Part shown: positions 7,618-16,246 of the stretch, piece after piece
Layout: every line of letters begins with the position of its first letter
Position numbering within the stretch: the stretch's first letter is position 1
NCBI GenBank assembly: GCA_027485405.1
Contig: JAIXRB010000211.1
Location: 1-38,688, forward strand
Origin: Leptospiraceae bacterium
GTDB lineage: Bacteria; Spirochaetota; Leptospiria; Leptospirales; Leptospiraceae
DNA length: 38,688 nt
Direction: 5' to 3'
The notes under the pieces: model-generated
Seen by the model: the letters and a program-made list of their open reading frames with translations, nothing else
Told to the model about the DNA's origin: nothing
Database searches by the model: none
Position numbers and translations under genes: made by a program

Positions 7618-9625
7618 TTCCATGCTCAGCTAACATTTTTAAGAAGGTTGCCTCGTCTATGGTTACTTTGCCTAATTCTTCAGCCTTTTGCAGTTTTGAG
7701 CCAGCGCCTGGACCATAGAGGAGGTGAGTGATCTTAGAAGAAACAGAACTGACTTTCTTCCCACCATATTCTGTTACGATTTCCATGGCCTTTTCCCGGG
7801 GTTGGAATTTTTCAAAACTACCTGTTACACACCACACTTGATCTTTAAATGGCTGTTTGTCCCTTTTTACCTTTTGCTTTGCGGCTAAATGCAAACCTTT
7901 GCTTTTTAACTTTCTCACCATATTTTGAATTGATTCGTCTTTCAATTGTGAAACGAGGGATTCTATAGTGCGGGGACCTATTCCATGGATTTGCTCTAAT
8001 TCCTTTTCTGGATCAGTTCCCTTCACTAAATCCGTCAATTTTTCCCAGGAATCATATCCATTTTCAATTAAAATCTCAGTCACTTTATGACCGACTTCGT
8101 TTAGTCCCAAAGAAGGGAGTAAAAATTTAAAGTCTCTTTCTTTCGATTTCTCAATTCCACTAACAAGTAAATTTAAAGACTTTTCTCCGAAGCCTTCTAG
8201 GGCTTTGATTTCTTCAGCTTTGGAAGGGAGATCATAGATATCTGGAAGAGATTTTAGCCATCCTTTGGAATAAAACAGCTCGATTTGCTTTTCGCCTAAT
8301 CCTTCAATGTTCATTTGTTTTTTTGAGCAGAAGAATTCGATTCCATGCTTCATTCTTTCTTGGCAATCTGAATTTGTACAAAAGAGATCCACGGAATCGG
8401 AGATTTTCTTCAATGGATTTTTGCATGAAGGGCATTTGTTTGGTAGTTTAAAAACCCCATTTGATTTGGGAGGTGGATTTAATACTCTTTCAACGGCTGG
8501 GATGATCTCGCCTCTTTTTGAAACAAGTACGGTTGCTCCAATTCCTGCTCCCAGTTCATCAATATAATCTTGGTTATGTAAGGTTGCAAAGGTTACTGTA
8601 GTTCCACTGATGTTGATTGGTTGGATCCGGGCTCGAGGAGTGATTTTCCCTGTTCTTCCTGTCGCAACAGTGATGTCTTCAATCACAGTTTCTTTCATTA
8701 GAGCTTCAAATTTGAAAGCCCTTGCCCAACGAGGAGAATGTGAAGTCTCTCCTAAAGATTCTCGCAATTGCAAAGAGTTTAGCTTGATGACCAATCCATC
8801 GATTGGAAAACCCATTTGATCTTTTTTCTTTTTAAAAGACTCTATTGTTTTTTCTAAATCTTTACCCGCTACGATCTTGCTATCTGGAGCCAAAGGGAAG
8901 CCTTCTGATTTGAGTTTAGCAAGGATTTCGGAATGGGTTTTTATTCCGTCTCTTCCCTTTGTCAGGATTGCATCGTAAACAAAAATGCTGAGGGGTCTTT
9001 TGGCTACTTCGGAGGAGAATTTATGCTTCAAGGATCCAGCGGCAAGGTTTCTCGGATTGGCAAATTTGCCACCATAGCTTTCGTTAAACTCTTCGAAGTC
9101 CGAAAAATTCATAAACACTTCGCCCCGAACCGATAGGCTTAAATTCTTTTTTAAGGTGAGAGGGATGCTAGCAATAGTCTTTACGTTAGCAGTGACATCA
9201 TCTCCTTCACCCCCAGATCCTCGAGTTGCACAGGTTTCTAAGGTTCCATCAATATAGTAGAGCAAAATCGAAGCTCCATCTATCTTCCATTCCACTGAGA
9301 ATTCTTCGTTCAGTCCAATTTTGCTAGCCCATTCCATTAGCTCCGACGTGTTGTACGTGTTTTCAAGTGATAGGACGGGTATGGTATGTGTAACTTTCTT
9401 AAAATCGTTTGCTAAGTCAGATCCAATCTTTTCTGTAGGGCTAGTTTTTGAGCGCAAGTTTGGGTTTTGCGACTCGAGCATTTTGAGTTTTCTGAAGAGA
9501 GCATCAAACTCTTGGTCTGTGATTTCTTGTCGATTTTCTTTGTAGTAGAGATGATTGTATTTTTCTATTTTTTCCCGCAGTTCTTTAATCTCACTTGCAA
9601 CAGATTGTTTTGTTTTTTTGTTCAA
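7601..9625 (-). CDS. ligA: NAD-dependent DNA ligase
   Basis: Seals nicks in replication and repair using NAD+. At 674 residues it is full length. Order of domains: Ia (HLYYKENRQEITDQEFDAL); adenylation domain with nucleotide-attachment Lys K114 in WKIDG; OB fold; a four-cysteine zinc finger (CPSC with CTNSDC); helix-hairpin-helix repeats (IHGIGPRTIESL); and a C-terminal BRCT domain (VWCVTGSFEKFQPREKAMEI). The start is TTG at 9625, one base after the stop of the upstream M23 peptidase gene. No ATG lies between there and the conserved domain Ia, so the TTG is probably real and translation coupled to the peptidase gene. Confidence 0.97.
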   Translation of the reverse strand: MNKKTKQSVASEIKELREKIEKYNHLYYKENRQEITDQEFDALFRKLKMLESQNPNLRSKTSPTEKIGSDLANDFKKVTHTIPVLSLENTYNTSELMEWASKIGLNEEFSVEWKIDGASILLYYIDGTLETCATRGSGGEGDDVTANVKTIASIPLTLKKNLSLSVRGEVFMNFSDFEEFNESYGGKFANPRNLAAGSLKHKFSSEVAKRPLSIFVYDAILTKGRDGIKTHSEILAKLKSEGFPLAPDSKIVAGKDLEKTIESFKKKKDQMGFPIDGLVIKLNSLQLRESLGETSHSPRWARAFKFEALMKETVIEDITVATGRTGKITPRARIQPINISGTTVTFATLHNQDYIDELGAGIGATVLVSKRGEIIPAVERVLNPPPKSNGVFKLPNKCPSCKNPLKKISDSVDLFCTNSDCQERMKHGIEFFCSKKQMNIEGLGEKQIELFYSKGWLKSLPDIYDLPSKAEEIKALEGFGEKSLNLLVSGIEKSKERDFKFLLPSLGLNEVGHKVTEILIENGYDSWEKLTDLVKGTDPEKELEQIHGIGPRTIESLVSQLKDESIQNMVRKLKSKGLHLAAKQKVKRDKQPFKDQVWCVTGSFEKFQPREKAMEIVTEYGGKKVSSVSSKITHLLYGPGAGSKLQKAEELGKVTIDEATFLKMLAEHGINPFE

Positions 9626-9626
9626 G

Positions 9627-10637
9627 TTAAAAAATGCCTGAATTCATAAATTCTTCTGGGTCAGTTTTTCTATTCTCATCCAACCAAATTTCATAATGCA
9701 AATGAGGACCAGTCACGTTTCCAGTTGAACCGACCTCTGCAATGACTTCCCCTTTTTGCACAATCTGTCCTTGTTTTACGAGAATTCTCGAGCAATGACC
9801 GTAGAGAGTGTAATAGCCAAACTGATGCTGAATTATAACGTGAAATCCATAGCCAACTTTTGAAAAAACAACTTTATCGACAATCCCATTTGCTGTCGAA
9901 CGAATCAAAGTTCCTGGTGCGTTGGCTAAATCGATACCTTCATGATTTTCATAATCTCCTGTTGTAGGAGACTTTCTAACTCCAAAAGTAGATGTTAAAT
10001 TAAAGTAATCCATTGGGTTACGCAAAGGCATTGCTTGGAAAATCTGTTCTTGTTTTTCAACCGATTCTTCATTTGAATCTAGAAGCCTTTCATTTTCTTC
10101 CATCCTAAACCGTAGTGCCCGAATTTCATAAATCTCATTGAAGTATTTTCTAGAAAAGGTCAATTGAAGATCAGTGGTTTCTTCCAGAGACAGCTCTTTC
10201 TCCGCTTTCTCAAAGAGGACCGACTCTGATGGGATTTTAGCCAGTTCGTCGTCTGATCCATCTAGCAAGGTATACGTTTCCAATAAGTTCTCTTGAATAG
10301 AACTAAAGTCTTCTTGGATCTCTCGCATTTCTTCAGAGGCGGACAAGTAGTATTCAAAGAAGATTCCATAGATGCTAGAAAGCTCAGAAAGTTGGGTTTT
10401 GATTTTGTTTGATTTGACAATGCCGAAAATGGCAGTTCCGATAAGACCTAATGTAAGCATAGCGAGAAAAATGACAGTAAAGATTGAAATCTGAATGTGA
10501 ATGGTTTGATCCCGGCCATGAGGAACGACTAAAATGGTGAGCTTTTGATGCCCTTTTTCTTTGACGTGATCCATCTTCCTTTGTAAATTTGGCTGAACAT
10601 GAGTCGTTTTGGATTTTTTAGATTTCAAGTTAGCCAT
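9627..10637 (-). CDS. Membrane-anchored M23 (LytM) peptidase with coiled coil
   Basis: I place the start at ATG 10637, preceded by AGAGAAG at 5 bases; an open frame reaches back to 10712 but lacks a better start. The protein is about 336 residues. It has a basic cytoplasmic N-terminus, one membrane helix (IFTVIFLAMLTLGLIGTAIF), a periplasmic glutamate-rich coiled coil, then an M23 domain. Zinc ligands are visible in HEGIDL (HxxxD) and GPHLHYE (HxH), so the domain should be an active peptidoglycan endopeptidase rather than an EnvC-like activator. It is upstream of ligA by one base and divergent from the SanA-like gene with only 31 bases between starts. A role in wall remodelling or division is inferred. 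Confidence 0.88.
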   Translation of the reverse strand: MANLKSKKSKTTHVQPNLQRKMDHVKEKGHQKLTILVVPHGRDQTIHIQISIFTVIFLAMLTLGLIGTAIFGIVKSNKIKTQLSELSSIYGIFFEYYLSASEEMREIQEDFSSIQENLLETYTLLDGSDDELAKIPSESVLFEKAEKELSLEETTDLQLTFSRKYFNEIYEIRALRFRMEENERLLDSNEESVEKQEQIFQAMPLRNPMDYFNLTSTFGVRKSPTTGDYENHEGIDLANAPGTLIRSTANGIVDKVVFSKVGYGFHVIIQHQFGYYTLYGHCSRILVKQGQIVQKGEVIAEVGSTGNVTGPHLHYEIWLDENRKTDPEEFMNSGIF

Positions 10638-10668
10638 ACAAACTTCTCTTTTAGGATTTCTGACTAGA

Positions 10669-11367
10669 ATGTCTGTCGTCAAGTGGAATTCCATCTTGTT
10701 TTGGGTAGTCATTGGTTTCGTTTCTCTCCTTCTTTTTGCAGGATTTGTCGAGTTATTGTTTCAATTTCAATATTCCTCCGCTAACGTCTCAAACGATTGG
10801 AGAACTCTGAAATCTTCCAGCGTTGCAATCATTCCTGGGGCGGCAGTTCACGGAAAGTCACCATCCACAATCTTACAAGATAGGCTCCAATGCGGTTTGA
10901 GTCTTTACAAACAAAAGAAAGTTAAGAAAATCCTTCTTTCAGGTGATAACGGTAAGGCGGACTATAATGAGCTACGACCTATGCTCGAGTATATGCTCCG
11001 AGCTGGGGTAAAAGAGAAAGACATTTTTGTTGATCATGCGGGCTTCAGAACCTTGGATACATTGATACGATCAAGAGCGGTATTTATGGTCAAAGAGGGT
11101 ATCTTTGTTAGCCAAAGTGTTTTTTTGCCAAGGGCAATCTATTTGGGAAAAGCTGTTGGCTTGGATTTGCAGGCCTTTGAATGCGATCCGCGAAAATACC
11201 AAAAAGCATCGTACTATAAGTTTCGTGAAATACTCGCTAGACATCTAGCTTGGTGGGACATACATGTTTGGGAAACTCCGCCAAAGTATTTGGGAAATCC
11301 GTTCCCCATTGAAAAAAGTGGTGAACCTACTTGGAGGGGTTCTATCGTTCCTGAAAAAGGGCAATGA
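10669..11367 (+). CDS. SanA/YdcF-like DUF218 membrane protein
   Basis: About 232 residues from ATG 10669; an in-frame TTG at 10609 is less likely because it would run deep into the divergent gene. One N-terminal membrane helix (ILFWVVIGFVSLLLFAGFVE) is followed by a DUF218 domain. The diagnostic parts are VAIIPGAAVHGKSPS, the repeated-turn segment LQDRLQCGLSLYKQKKVKKI, LLSGDN, and the acidic DHAGFRTLDTLIRS, as in SanA, which affects envelope barrier function and vancomycin resistance in enterobacteria. The biochemical activity of the family is not established. The 3' end overlaps the J-domain gene by 26 bases. Confidence 0.82.
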   Translation: MSVVKWNSILFWVVIGFVSLLLFAGFVELLFQFQYSSANVSNDWRTLKSSSVAIIPGAAVHGKSPSTILQDRLQCGLSLYKQKKVKKILLSGDNGKADYNELRPMLEYMLRAGVKEKDIFVDHAGFRTLDTLIRSRAVFMVKEGIFVSQSVFLPRAIYLGKAVGLDLQAFECDPRKYQKASYYKFREILARHLAWWDIHVWETPPKYLGNPFPIEKSGEPTWRGSIVPEKGQ

Positions 11368-12214
11368 GTCGGTTGTATTTTAGAATCACTTTCTTTGTCA
11401 TTTCTTCACCATTCTTATTGATGTCCGGGTGATACTTTTTCATCAATACTTTGAATCGTTTTTTCACATCTTCGATTTTCGCGTTTTCATCTAAATCAAA
11501 GAAAATGAGTAGTTGTTCCATCTCTGAGTCGATCGATTTTACTTTGGGTTTTTTCTTTTTGGATGATCTTGTTCTTCCGAATAACTCATAATAAGTTCTT
11601 TCCCTGAATTCTCTTGTGATATCTCGGAAATTCAGAATCTTTGTTGGTAGAAGGGCATTTAAGTAATCCTTTAAGAAAGCCTCTGCTCCAAATTCGGGGT
11701 TTATCTTTCTCGAGTCTAGAAATTGATTGATGGATCTTTGGACAAAGAATTCGACTTCGAATTTGTCAGCAAGATACGAATCGATGGCATCATCAAAGTC
11801 TACCGTTGCGGCGGCTAAGAGTAAGATTAGCTCCTTATCTAGTTTGTGGCTTTCGATTGTGTTTTGAACTAAATTCTTAAATGACTCGCGAAGTTCAAAC
11901 AAAGGTCTTTCACTAAAAAAGATGCCGCCTTGTAAAAACCGATTTGCTACTTCATCTAACTCCAATTGAATTGCTAGAAAATCTACCAAATAGTCACCAT
12001 CAATCTCATGGAATCCGCCAGAAAGACTAAGTTGAGGATGCTTGCTTCGAAACTGATAGATTCTTCGGATACAATCTTCTTTCTGAATTTCTAATAAATC
12101 AGACAGTCTTTCGTAAGTTAGAAACCAGCTCAAAGATTGGCACTGGTTCTGAATTTCAAAAATGACATCGTTTAATAGTCTTTCAGATCGTATTTTTTTT
12201 TCGACTGATACCAT
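11342..12214 (-). CDS. Protein with C-terminal J-domain (DnaJ-like)
   Basis: From ATG 12214 the product is 290 residues; an open frame extends to 12400 but runs into the divergent acyl-CoA dehydrogenase gene. The last 60 residues are a J-domain: helix II ends in KKYHPDINKN with the HPD tripeptide that stimulates DnaK ATPase, and helix III is EEMTKKVILKYNRLIALF. A lysine-rich linker (RTRSSKKKKPKVK) precedes it. The N-terminal 220 residues are helical and unrecognised, with no glycine/phenylalanine or zinc-finger region. It is therefore a specialised co-chaperone (class C J-protein) and not DnaJ itself. Client unknown. Confidence 0.75.
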   Translation of the reverse strand: MVSVEKKIRSERLLNDVIFEIQNQCQSLSWFLTYERLSDLLEIQKEDCIRRIYQFRSKHPQLSLSGGFHEIDGDYLVDFLAIQLELDEVANRFLQGGIFFSERPLFELRESFKNLVQNTIESHKLDKELILLLAAATVDFDDAIDSYLADKFEVEFFVQRSINQFLDSRKINPEFGAEAFLKDYLNALLPTKILNFRDITREFRERTYYELFGRTRSSKKKKPKVKSIDSEMEQLLIFFDLDENAKIEDVKKRFKVLMKKYHPDINKNGEEMTKKVILKYNRLIALFQER

Positions 12215-12274
12215 AATAAAAAAAGGCTTTAAAAACCAGGATGACAATTGCCTTCTCTTTTGTGAATTGGAATA

Positions 12275-13975
12275 ATGAATTCCTTTCTGGATCATCCGGC
12301 GGTATCTGACTTTGATATTTCCAATTATGTTGGGCTTCGCGGTGCCAATTTTTATCTGAAAGACACTTCCTTGCAAAGAGTCGTAAACAGGGCTTTTCAA
12401 GATCTATCAAACGATGAATTCTCGGCGATTAGCTTACACCTAACCGGATATGGTGAACTTGTCGGAGGAATTTTGGATGAGTTAACGGAAGCTTGTCACA
12501 AAGAAGGTAAATACGGAGAAATCCGCAATTACGATAAAACAGGGAAAAGAATTGATGAAGTTGTTTATTGCCCCGAGCAAAGAGAATCGAGGAAGATTTC
12601 GTATGACTATGGTATTGTTAATTTAGATTTTCATCCGGAATGGAAGTTTCCTTTTCGCTCTATCCATCGCTATGCTTTAGCCTACTTAAATAACCTCAAT
12701 GGGGAAGGGGGAGTGGCCTGTCCCTTGGCTATGACGGACGGACTGATTTTGGCTCTTAAGGAGATTGGGACTGAAGAACAAAAAAGCAAATACCTACCCT
12801 TACTCGCGGGAAAAGGAAGCAAGTCGCACTTTATGGCTGGGCAATATGTCACTGAAAGAGTTGGCGGTAGTAACGTTTCCGCGAATAGAACCACAGCGAA
12901 ACAGAGATCAGATGGAAAATGGATTTTGAATGGTGAAAAATGGTTTTGCTCAAATCCAGGAGACCTTTGGGTAACAACAGGCCGAATCGAAGGAACTTCC
13001 ACAATAGGTCTTTTTTTAGTCCCTAGGTTCAAAGAAAACGGTGAATTGAATGGACATCATATTTTAAGAAAGAAAGACATAATCGGTTCTCGAGGCAAAG
13101 TCACAGTAGAGATCATTTATCGTGATTTAGAAGCTGAAACTTTGGGTCGACCCAATCACGGTATTGCAAATCTGATTCGTTATATTATAAGCGTCTCTCG
13201 TCTTCATGTTGGGCTAGGAGCTTGCGGAAACAGCAAACGTGCCGTCATGGAAGCTATATGCTATAGCAACTGGAGGACAGCTTACGGGAAAAAAATCAAA
13301 GATTTCCACGCATTTCAAATGCAATTGGCGGAAATGCAGATTCAACAAGTCGCCTTGACTTGGGTGAATTTCCGTTCCATTTCTCTTCTAGAGGAAAACC
13401 AACCAGTAACTGAGATGTTAGTTCCCTTGATGAAATTGATCTCTAGTTCGAAAGCAACCGAATTAACTCAAAAAGCTATGCTCTGTCTAGGCGGAAACGG
13501 TATCATTGGGGATTTTTCCCCATTGCCAAGATTGCACAATGATTCCATTATAAATGAAACCTGGGAAGGGACACACCTGATCATTTCAGATCATATCATA
13601 CATGCAATGCGAAAGAAAAAAGTTCGAGATTCATTTTTTGAAACCATAGAAAAACTTTCCAGTAAAGCAGAGTCACTTCAGAATTGCAAACAAGCAATCA
13701 CTTGGCTAAGGAATCAGACAAACTCCATTAAAGAATCTTTTGAACTTGAAGCTAAAGAATGGCAAGATCTCAATCGCATTTGGATCGCAAAGGAGCTTTA
13801 CAATTGCTTTGCTGTAGCAGAATTGCTCGAGCAGTATAGTTTTGACCAAGAAGAAGTGATACATCTTTTTTTGCAGGGTTTTCTGGAATCCTTATCCAAT
13901 GGGAAAGATGCACCAAAGCACAAAACTTCTATTTTTTTTAATATTGAATCTCTCGAAAAGATGATTTCTTACTAA
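12275..13975 (+). CDS. Acyl-CoA dehydrogenase family protein (AidB-like)
   Basis: A 566-residue flavoprotein of the acyl-CoA dehydrogenase superfamily, longer than the ordinary 380-residue enzymes and in the range of AidB. A long N-terminal segment precedes the core. Core motifs are GQYVTERVGGSNVSANRTTA (FAD/substrate loop), WILNGEKWFCSNP, the helical domain ISVSRLHVGLGACGNSKRA, AMLCLGGNGIIGD, and NETWEGTHLIISD, the last matching the NSIWEGSGNV-type sequence of AidB and isovaleryl-type enzymes. A C-terminal helical extension of about 100 residues follows. Either lipid or branched-chain catabolism, or an AidB-like DNA-protection role, is possible. It is followed by a transporter gene with a TAATG stop/start overlap. 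Confidence 0.83.
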   Translation: MNSFLDHPAVSDFDISNYVGLRGANFYLKDTSLQRVVNRAFQDLSNDEFSAISLHLTGYGELVGGILDELTEACHKEGKYGEIRNYDKTGKRIDEVVYCPEQRESRKISYDYGIVNLDFHPEWKFPFRSIHRYALAYLNNLNGEGGVACPLAMTDGLILALKEIGTEEQKSKYLPLLAGKGSKSHFMAGQYVTERVGGSNVSANRTTAKQRSDGKWILNGEKWFCSNPGDLWVTTGRIEGTSTIGLFLVPRFKENGELNGHHILRKKDIIGSRGKVTVEIIYRDLEAETLGRPNHGIANLIRYIISVSRLHVGLGACGNSKRAVMEAICYSNWRTAYGKKIKDFHAFQMQLAEMQIQQVALTWVNFRSISLLEENQPVTEMLVPLMKLISSSKATELTQKAMLCLGGNGIIGDFSPLPRLHNDSIINETWEGTHLIISDHIIHAMRKKKVRDSFFETIEKLSSKAESLQNCKQAITWLRNQTNSIKESFELEAKEWQDLNRIWIAKELYNCFAVAELLEQYSFDQEEVIHLFLQGFLESLSNGKDAPKHKTSIFFNIESLEKMISY

Positions 13976-14877
13976 TGGAAAACTTAGGTTTTCTGATTCT
14001 ATGCTTTTTACTTGGCTTTGTTTACCAAAGGGTAAATCGTTTCCCAGCAAATACCTCTCAGGTTTTAAATCAGTTTATTCTCTTTGTTTCTTTGCCTAGT
14101 TTAGTTCTCTATCATGTCCATGGACTCAATTTCTCAGTGTCTCAAATTTCTTTCATAGCAATGCCTTGGATGCTTTTGGGTCTCGCGATACTTGTTTTTG
14201 GAGTATTGTACAAGCTTCGATTTTTGTCCAAGTCAGTTTTCGTTTGTTTAGTGTTAACTGCTGGATTTGGAAACACTTCTTTCGTAGGGTTTCCAATTTT
14301 AGAATCCTATTTGGGTTCTCTTGCGCTTTCAAACGGAATTTTAATTGATCAAGCTGGAACTTTTCTTGCGTTGAGCTTGGCTGGCTTATTGTTCATTTCA
14401 ATCGTATCTGGTTCCAGTTTTCGAATCCAAGATTCAATAAAAAGACTTCTTACATTTCCTCCATTCGTCGCCCTAATTGTCGCAAGTATTCTTAGACCTT
14501 TTCCCTTTCCTTCTTATATTTCAGCTTTATTGTTAAAGCTTGGTGGAACTCTTCCACCTTTAGCCCTTTTCTCAGTTGGATTTTTACTTAAACTAAATAC
14601 CTTGAAGCTTTATACTAAACCATTGTTGATCGGTCTTACATTTAAACTCTGTTTGTCTCCCGTTTTCTTTTATTTCTTTTATAAAGCCTTGATTCCATTG
14701 GATAGATTTGCCTTTCAAGTTGTTGTACTGGAAGCAAGCATGGCTCCCATGGTTACTTCTAGCATTCTAGCCATAGAAGAAGACTTTGCGCCGGGTCTGG
14801 CTGTGGCAATGCTTGGACTTGGAATTCCCATTTCTTTTGTATCTACCTATTTCTGGTTTCTGTTCTTAAATAGTTGA
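13975..14877 (+). CDS. AEC (auxin efflux carrier) family permease
   Basis: A 300-residue inner-membrane protein with about ten hydrophobic helices in two groups of five, the fold of the AEC/bile-acid transporter superfamily. Typical features are the first helix GFLILCFLLGFVYQRVN, the gly-rich helix-breaking segment GFGNTSFVGFPILESYLG, and the C-terminal EASMAPMVTSSILA. Family members move small organic anions such as malate or malonate; the substrate cannot be inferred. The ATG shares its A with the TAA stop of the acyl-CoA dehydrogenase gene, so the two are coupled. It is followed by a second transporter after 7 bases. Confidence 0.83.
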   Translation: MENLGFLILCFLLGFVYQRVNRFPANTSQVLNQFILFVSLPSLVLYHVHGLNFSVSQISFIAMPWMLLGLAILVFGVLYKLRFLSKSVFVCLVLTAGFGNTSFVGFPILESYLGSLALSNGILIDQAGTFLALSLAGLLFISIVSGSSFRIQDSIKRLLTFPPFVALIVASILRPFPFPSYISALLLKLGGTLPPLALFSVGFLLKLNTLKLYTKPLLIGLTFKLCLSPVFFYFFYKALIPLDRFAFQVVVLEASMAPMVTSSILAIEEDFAPGLAVAMLGLGIPISFVSTYFWFLFLNS

Positions 14878-14884
14878 TTGTGTT

Positions 14885-15766
14885 ATGGGAAAAATTTTGA
14901 ACTTTTACATACTTTTGATCATTGCAATGATTACTTGGGGACTTGCTTGGCCTTTCGGCAAGACAATTGCGAATTCTCTTCCGATCCACGTTCTTGTGTT
15001 TTGGCGCTTTGTAGTTACTTTTTTATCAATTTTACCTTTGATGTTTTTGTTTCGAGTTTCTTTTCGCTTAGAAACCTGGAGGGACAAAGTTGGAGTAATT
15101 TTAGGTGGCATACTCTATGCAATTTACAATTTCTTTTTCTTCAAGGGCTTAGAACTAGGTTTAGCTGGGGCTGGTGGAGTTTTAGTAACTACTCTAAATC
15201 CTGTTGTGACTTATCTCATGGTTGCTTTCTTGGAAAAGCGACAATTTTCCTTAGTGCAAATGATTGGTCTGTTTGTAGGGATTGTCGGTGGAAGTTGTAT
15301 TATTAAAGTTTGGAATCTGGACTATGAAGTATTTTTTTCCTCTGGAAATGCATTCTTTTTATTTTGTGCTTTAACATGGGCTATTCTTTCAATCAACAGT
15401 CAGAAAATGGGAAAAACAATTTCACCAATAGCTTTTAGTTTTTATGTTTATTTAACTGGAAGTGTCATAGAGTTTCTAATAAGTTTTCAAGATCCAAGTT
15501 TCTTTCAAATTCTAAATATGACGCGAGAATTTTGGATTTCCATGCTTTACATTGCTTCTATTTCTACTGCCTTTGGAACAACGGTTTACTTCTTTGCGGC
15601 AACGAAACTTGGATCACAGACCGCTAGTTCTTTTATTTTCCTCGTGCCTGTTTCAGCTTATTTTAGTAGCTTTATAGCTTTTGGCGAAGAACTGCAATGG
15701 AATGTGATATTAGGTGGAACATTGGCTACTCTATCTGTTTTTATCATCAATCGAAAGGAGTCCTAA
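14885..15766 (+). CDS. DMT-superfamily transporter (two EamA domains)
   Basis: A 293-residue membrane protein with ten predicted helices, arranged as two EamA repeats of five. The first repeat starts LLIIAMITWGLAWPFGK with WRFVVTFLSILPLMF. The end of the second repeat, SFIFLVPVSAYFSSFIAFGE, is the conserved EamA helix with a Pro and a terminal Gly-Glu. These proteins export or exchange metabolites such as amino acids; specificity is not readable. The ribosome site is weak, and translation may be coupled to the AEC gene 7 bases upstream. Confidence 0.87.
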   Translation: MGKILNFYILLIIAMITWGLAWPFGKTIANSLPIHVLVFWRFVVTFLSILPLMFLFRVSFRLETWRDKVGVILGGILYAIYNFFFFKGLELGLAGAGGVLVTTLNPVVTYLMVAFLEKRQFSLVQMIGLFVGIVGGSCIIKVWNLDYEVFFSSGNAFFLFCALTWAILSINSQKMGKTISPIAFSFYVYLTGSVIEFLISFQDPSFFQILNMTREFWISMLYIASISTAFGTTVYFFAATKLGSQTASSFIFLVPVSAYFSSFIAFGEELQWNVILGGTLATLSVFIINRKES

Positions 15767-15769
15767 AGC

Positions 15770-16246
15770 TTGGATAAGTATTTAAAAAGAATAAGGCTTT
15801 GGTTTTTTAACTTTTATGCGCCATTTCTGGGTGCCGGGATTCGTGTTGTAGAAATGTCCCCTGATTTAACTAAATTTGTCACTGAAATGGAGTTAACACC
15901 TTTTAATACAAACTATGTGGGTGTTCATTTTGGTGGATCCTTGTATGCTATGGCAGATCCATTTTTTATGCTTATTCTCTTGGAAAACCTAGGCTCCGAA
16001 TTTATTGTTTGGGATAAATCGGCGACAATCCATTTTTTAAAGCCAGGTACAGGCAAAGTCCGAGCCGAATTTTACATAAGCCCAGAAGATATTGAAAACA
16101 TTCGAAAGGAAGTTATGCTTTCTAAAAAGAAAGATTGTCACTTCATTGCGGAAGTAAAAGCAGTTGATGGAACTCTTGTCGCTAAAATCGAAAAAACAAT
16201 CTATGTAAGAAAAAAAGGAAAGCTTCCTCTTCAAAAAACAAACTAA
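15770..16246 (+). CDS. DUF4442 hotdog-fold thioesterase-like protein
   Basis: A 158-residue protein. The start is TTG at 15770, preceded by GGAG nine bases upstream; no ATG fits. The central FNTNYVGVHFGGSLYAMADP followed by VWDKSATIHFLKPGTGKV is the characteristic DUF4442 hotdog sequence. The helix GSLYAMADPFFMLILLENLG corresponds to the central hotdog helix. The family is related to PaaI-type acyl-CoA thioesterases, and the substrate is presumably an acyl thioester. It lies 3 bases after the DMT gene, and its position after an acyl-CoA dehydrogenase gene fits acyl-CoA metabolism. The stop overlaps the convergent GpsA-PlsB gene by 4 bases. Confidence 0.78.
   Translation: MDKYLKRIRLWFFNFYAPFLGAGIRVVEMSPDLTKFVTEMELTPFNTNYVGVHFGGSLYAMADPFFMLILLENLGSEFIVWDKSATIHFLKPGTGKVRAEFYISPEDIENIRKEVMLSKKKDCHFIAEVKAVDGTLVAKIEKTIYVRKKGKLPLQKTN

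Noticed and set aside
10638..10712. N-terminal extension of the M23 peptidase frame to 10712
   Set aside because: The extension would overlap the divergent SanA-like start, and AGAGAAG is well placed for the ATG at 10637.
12215..12400. N-terminal extension of the J-domain protein to 12400
   Set aside because: It would lie inside the acyl-CoA dehydrogenase gene; the ATG at 12214 leaves a normal 60-base divergent gap.
14878..15306. 142-codon plus-strand frame inside the DMT transporter
   Set aside because: Alternative frame of the transporter; composition rich in Cys, Phe and Trp, typical of an out-of-frame reading of membrane-protein DNA.
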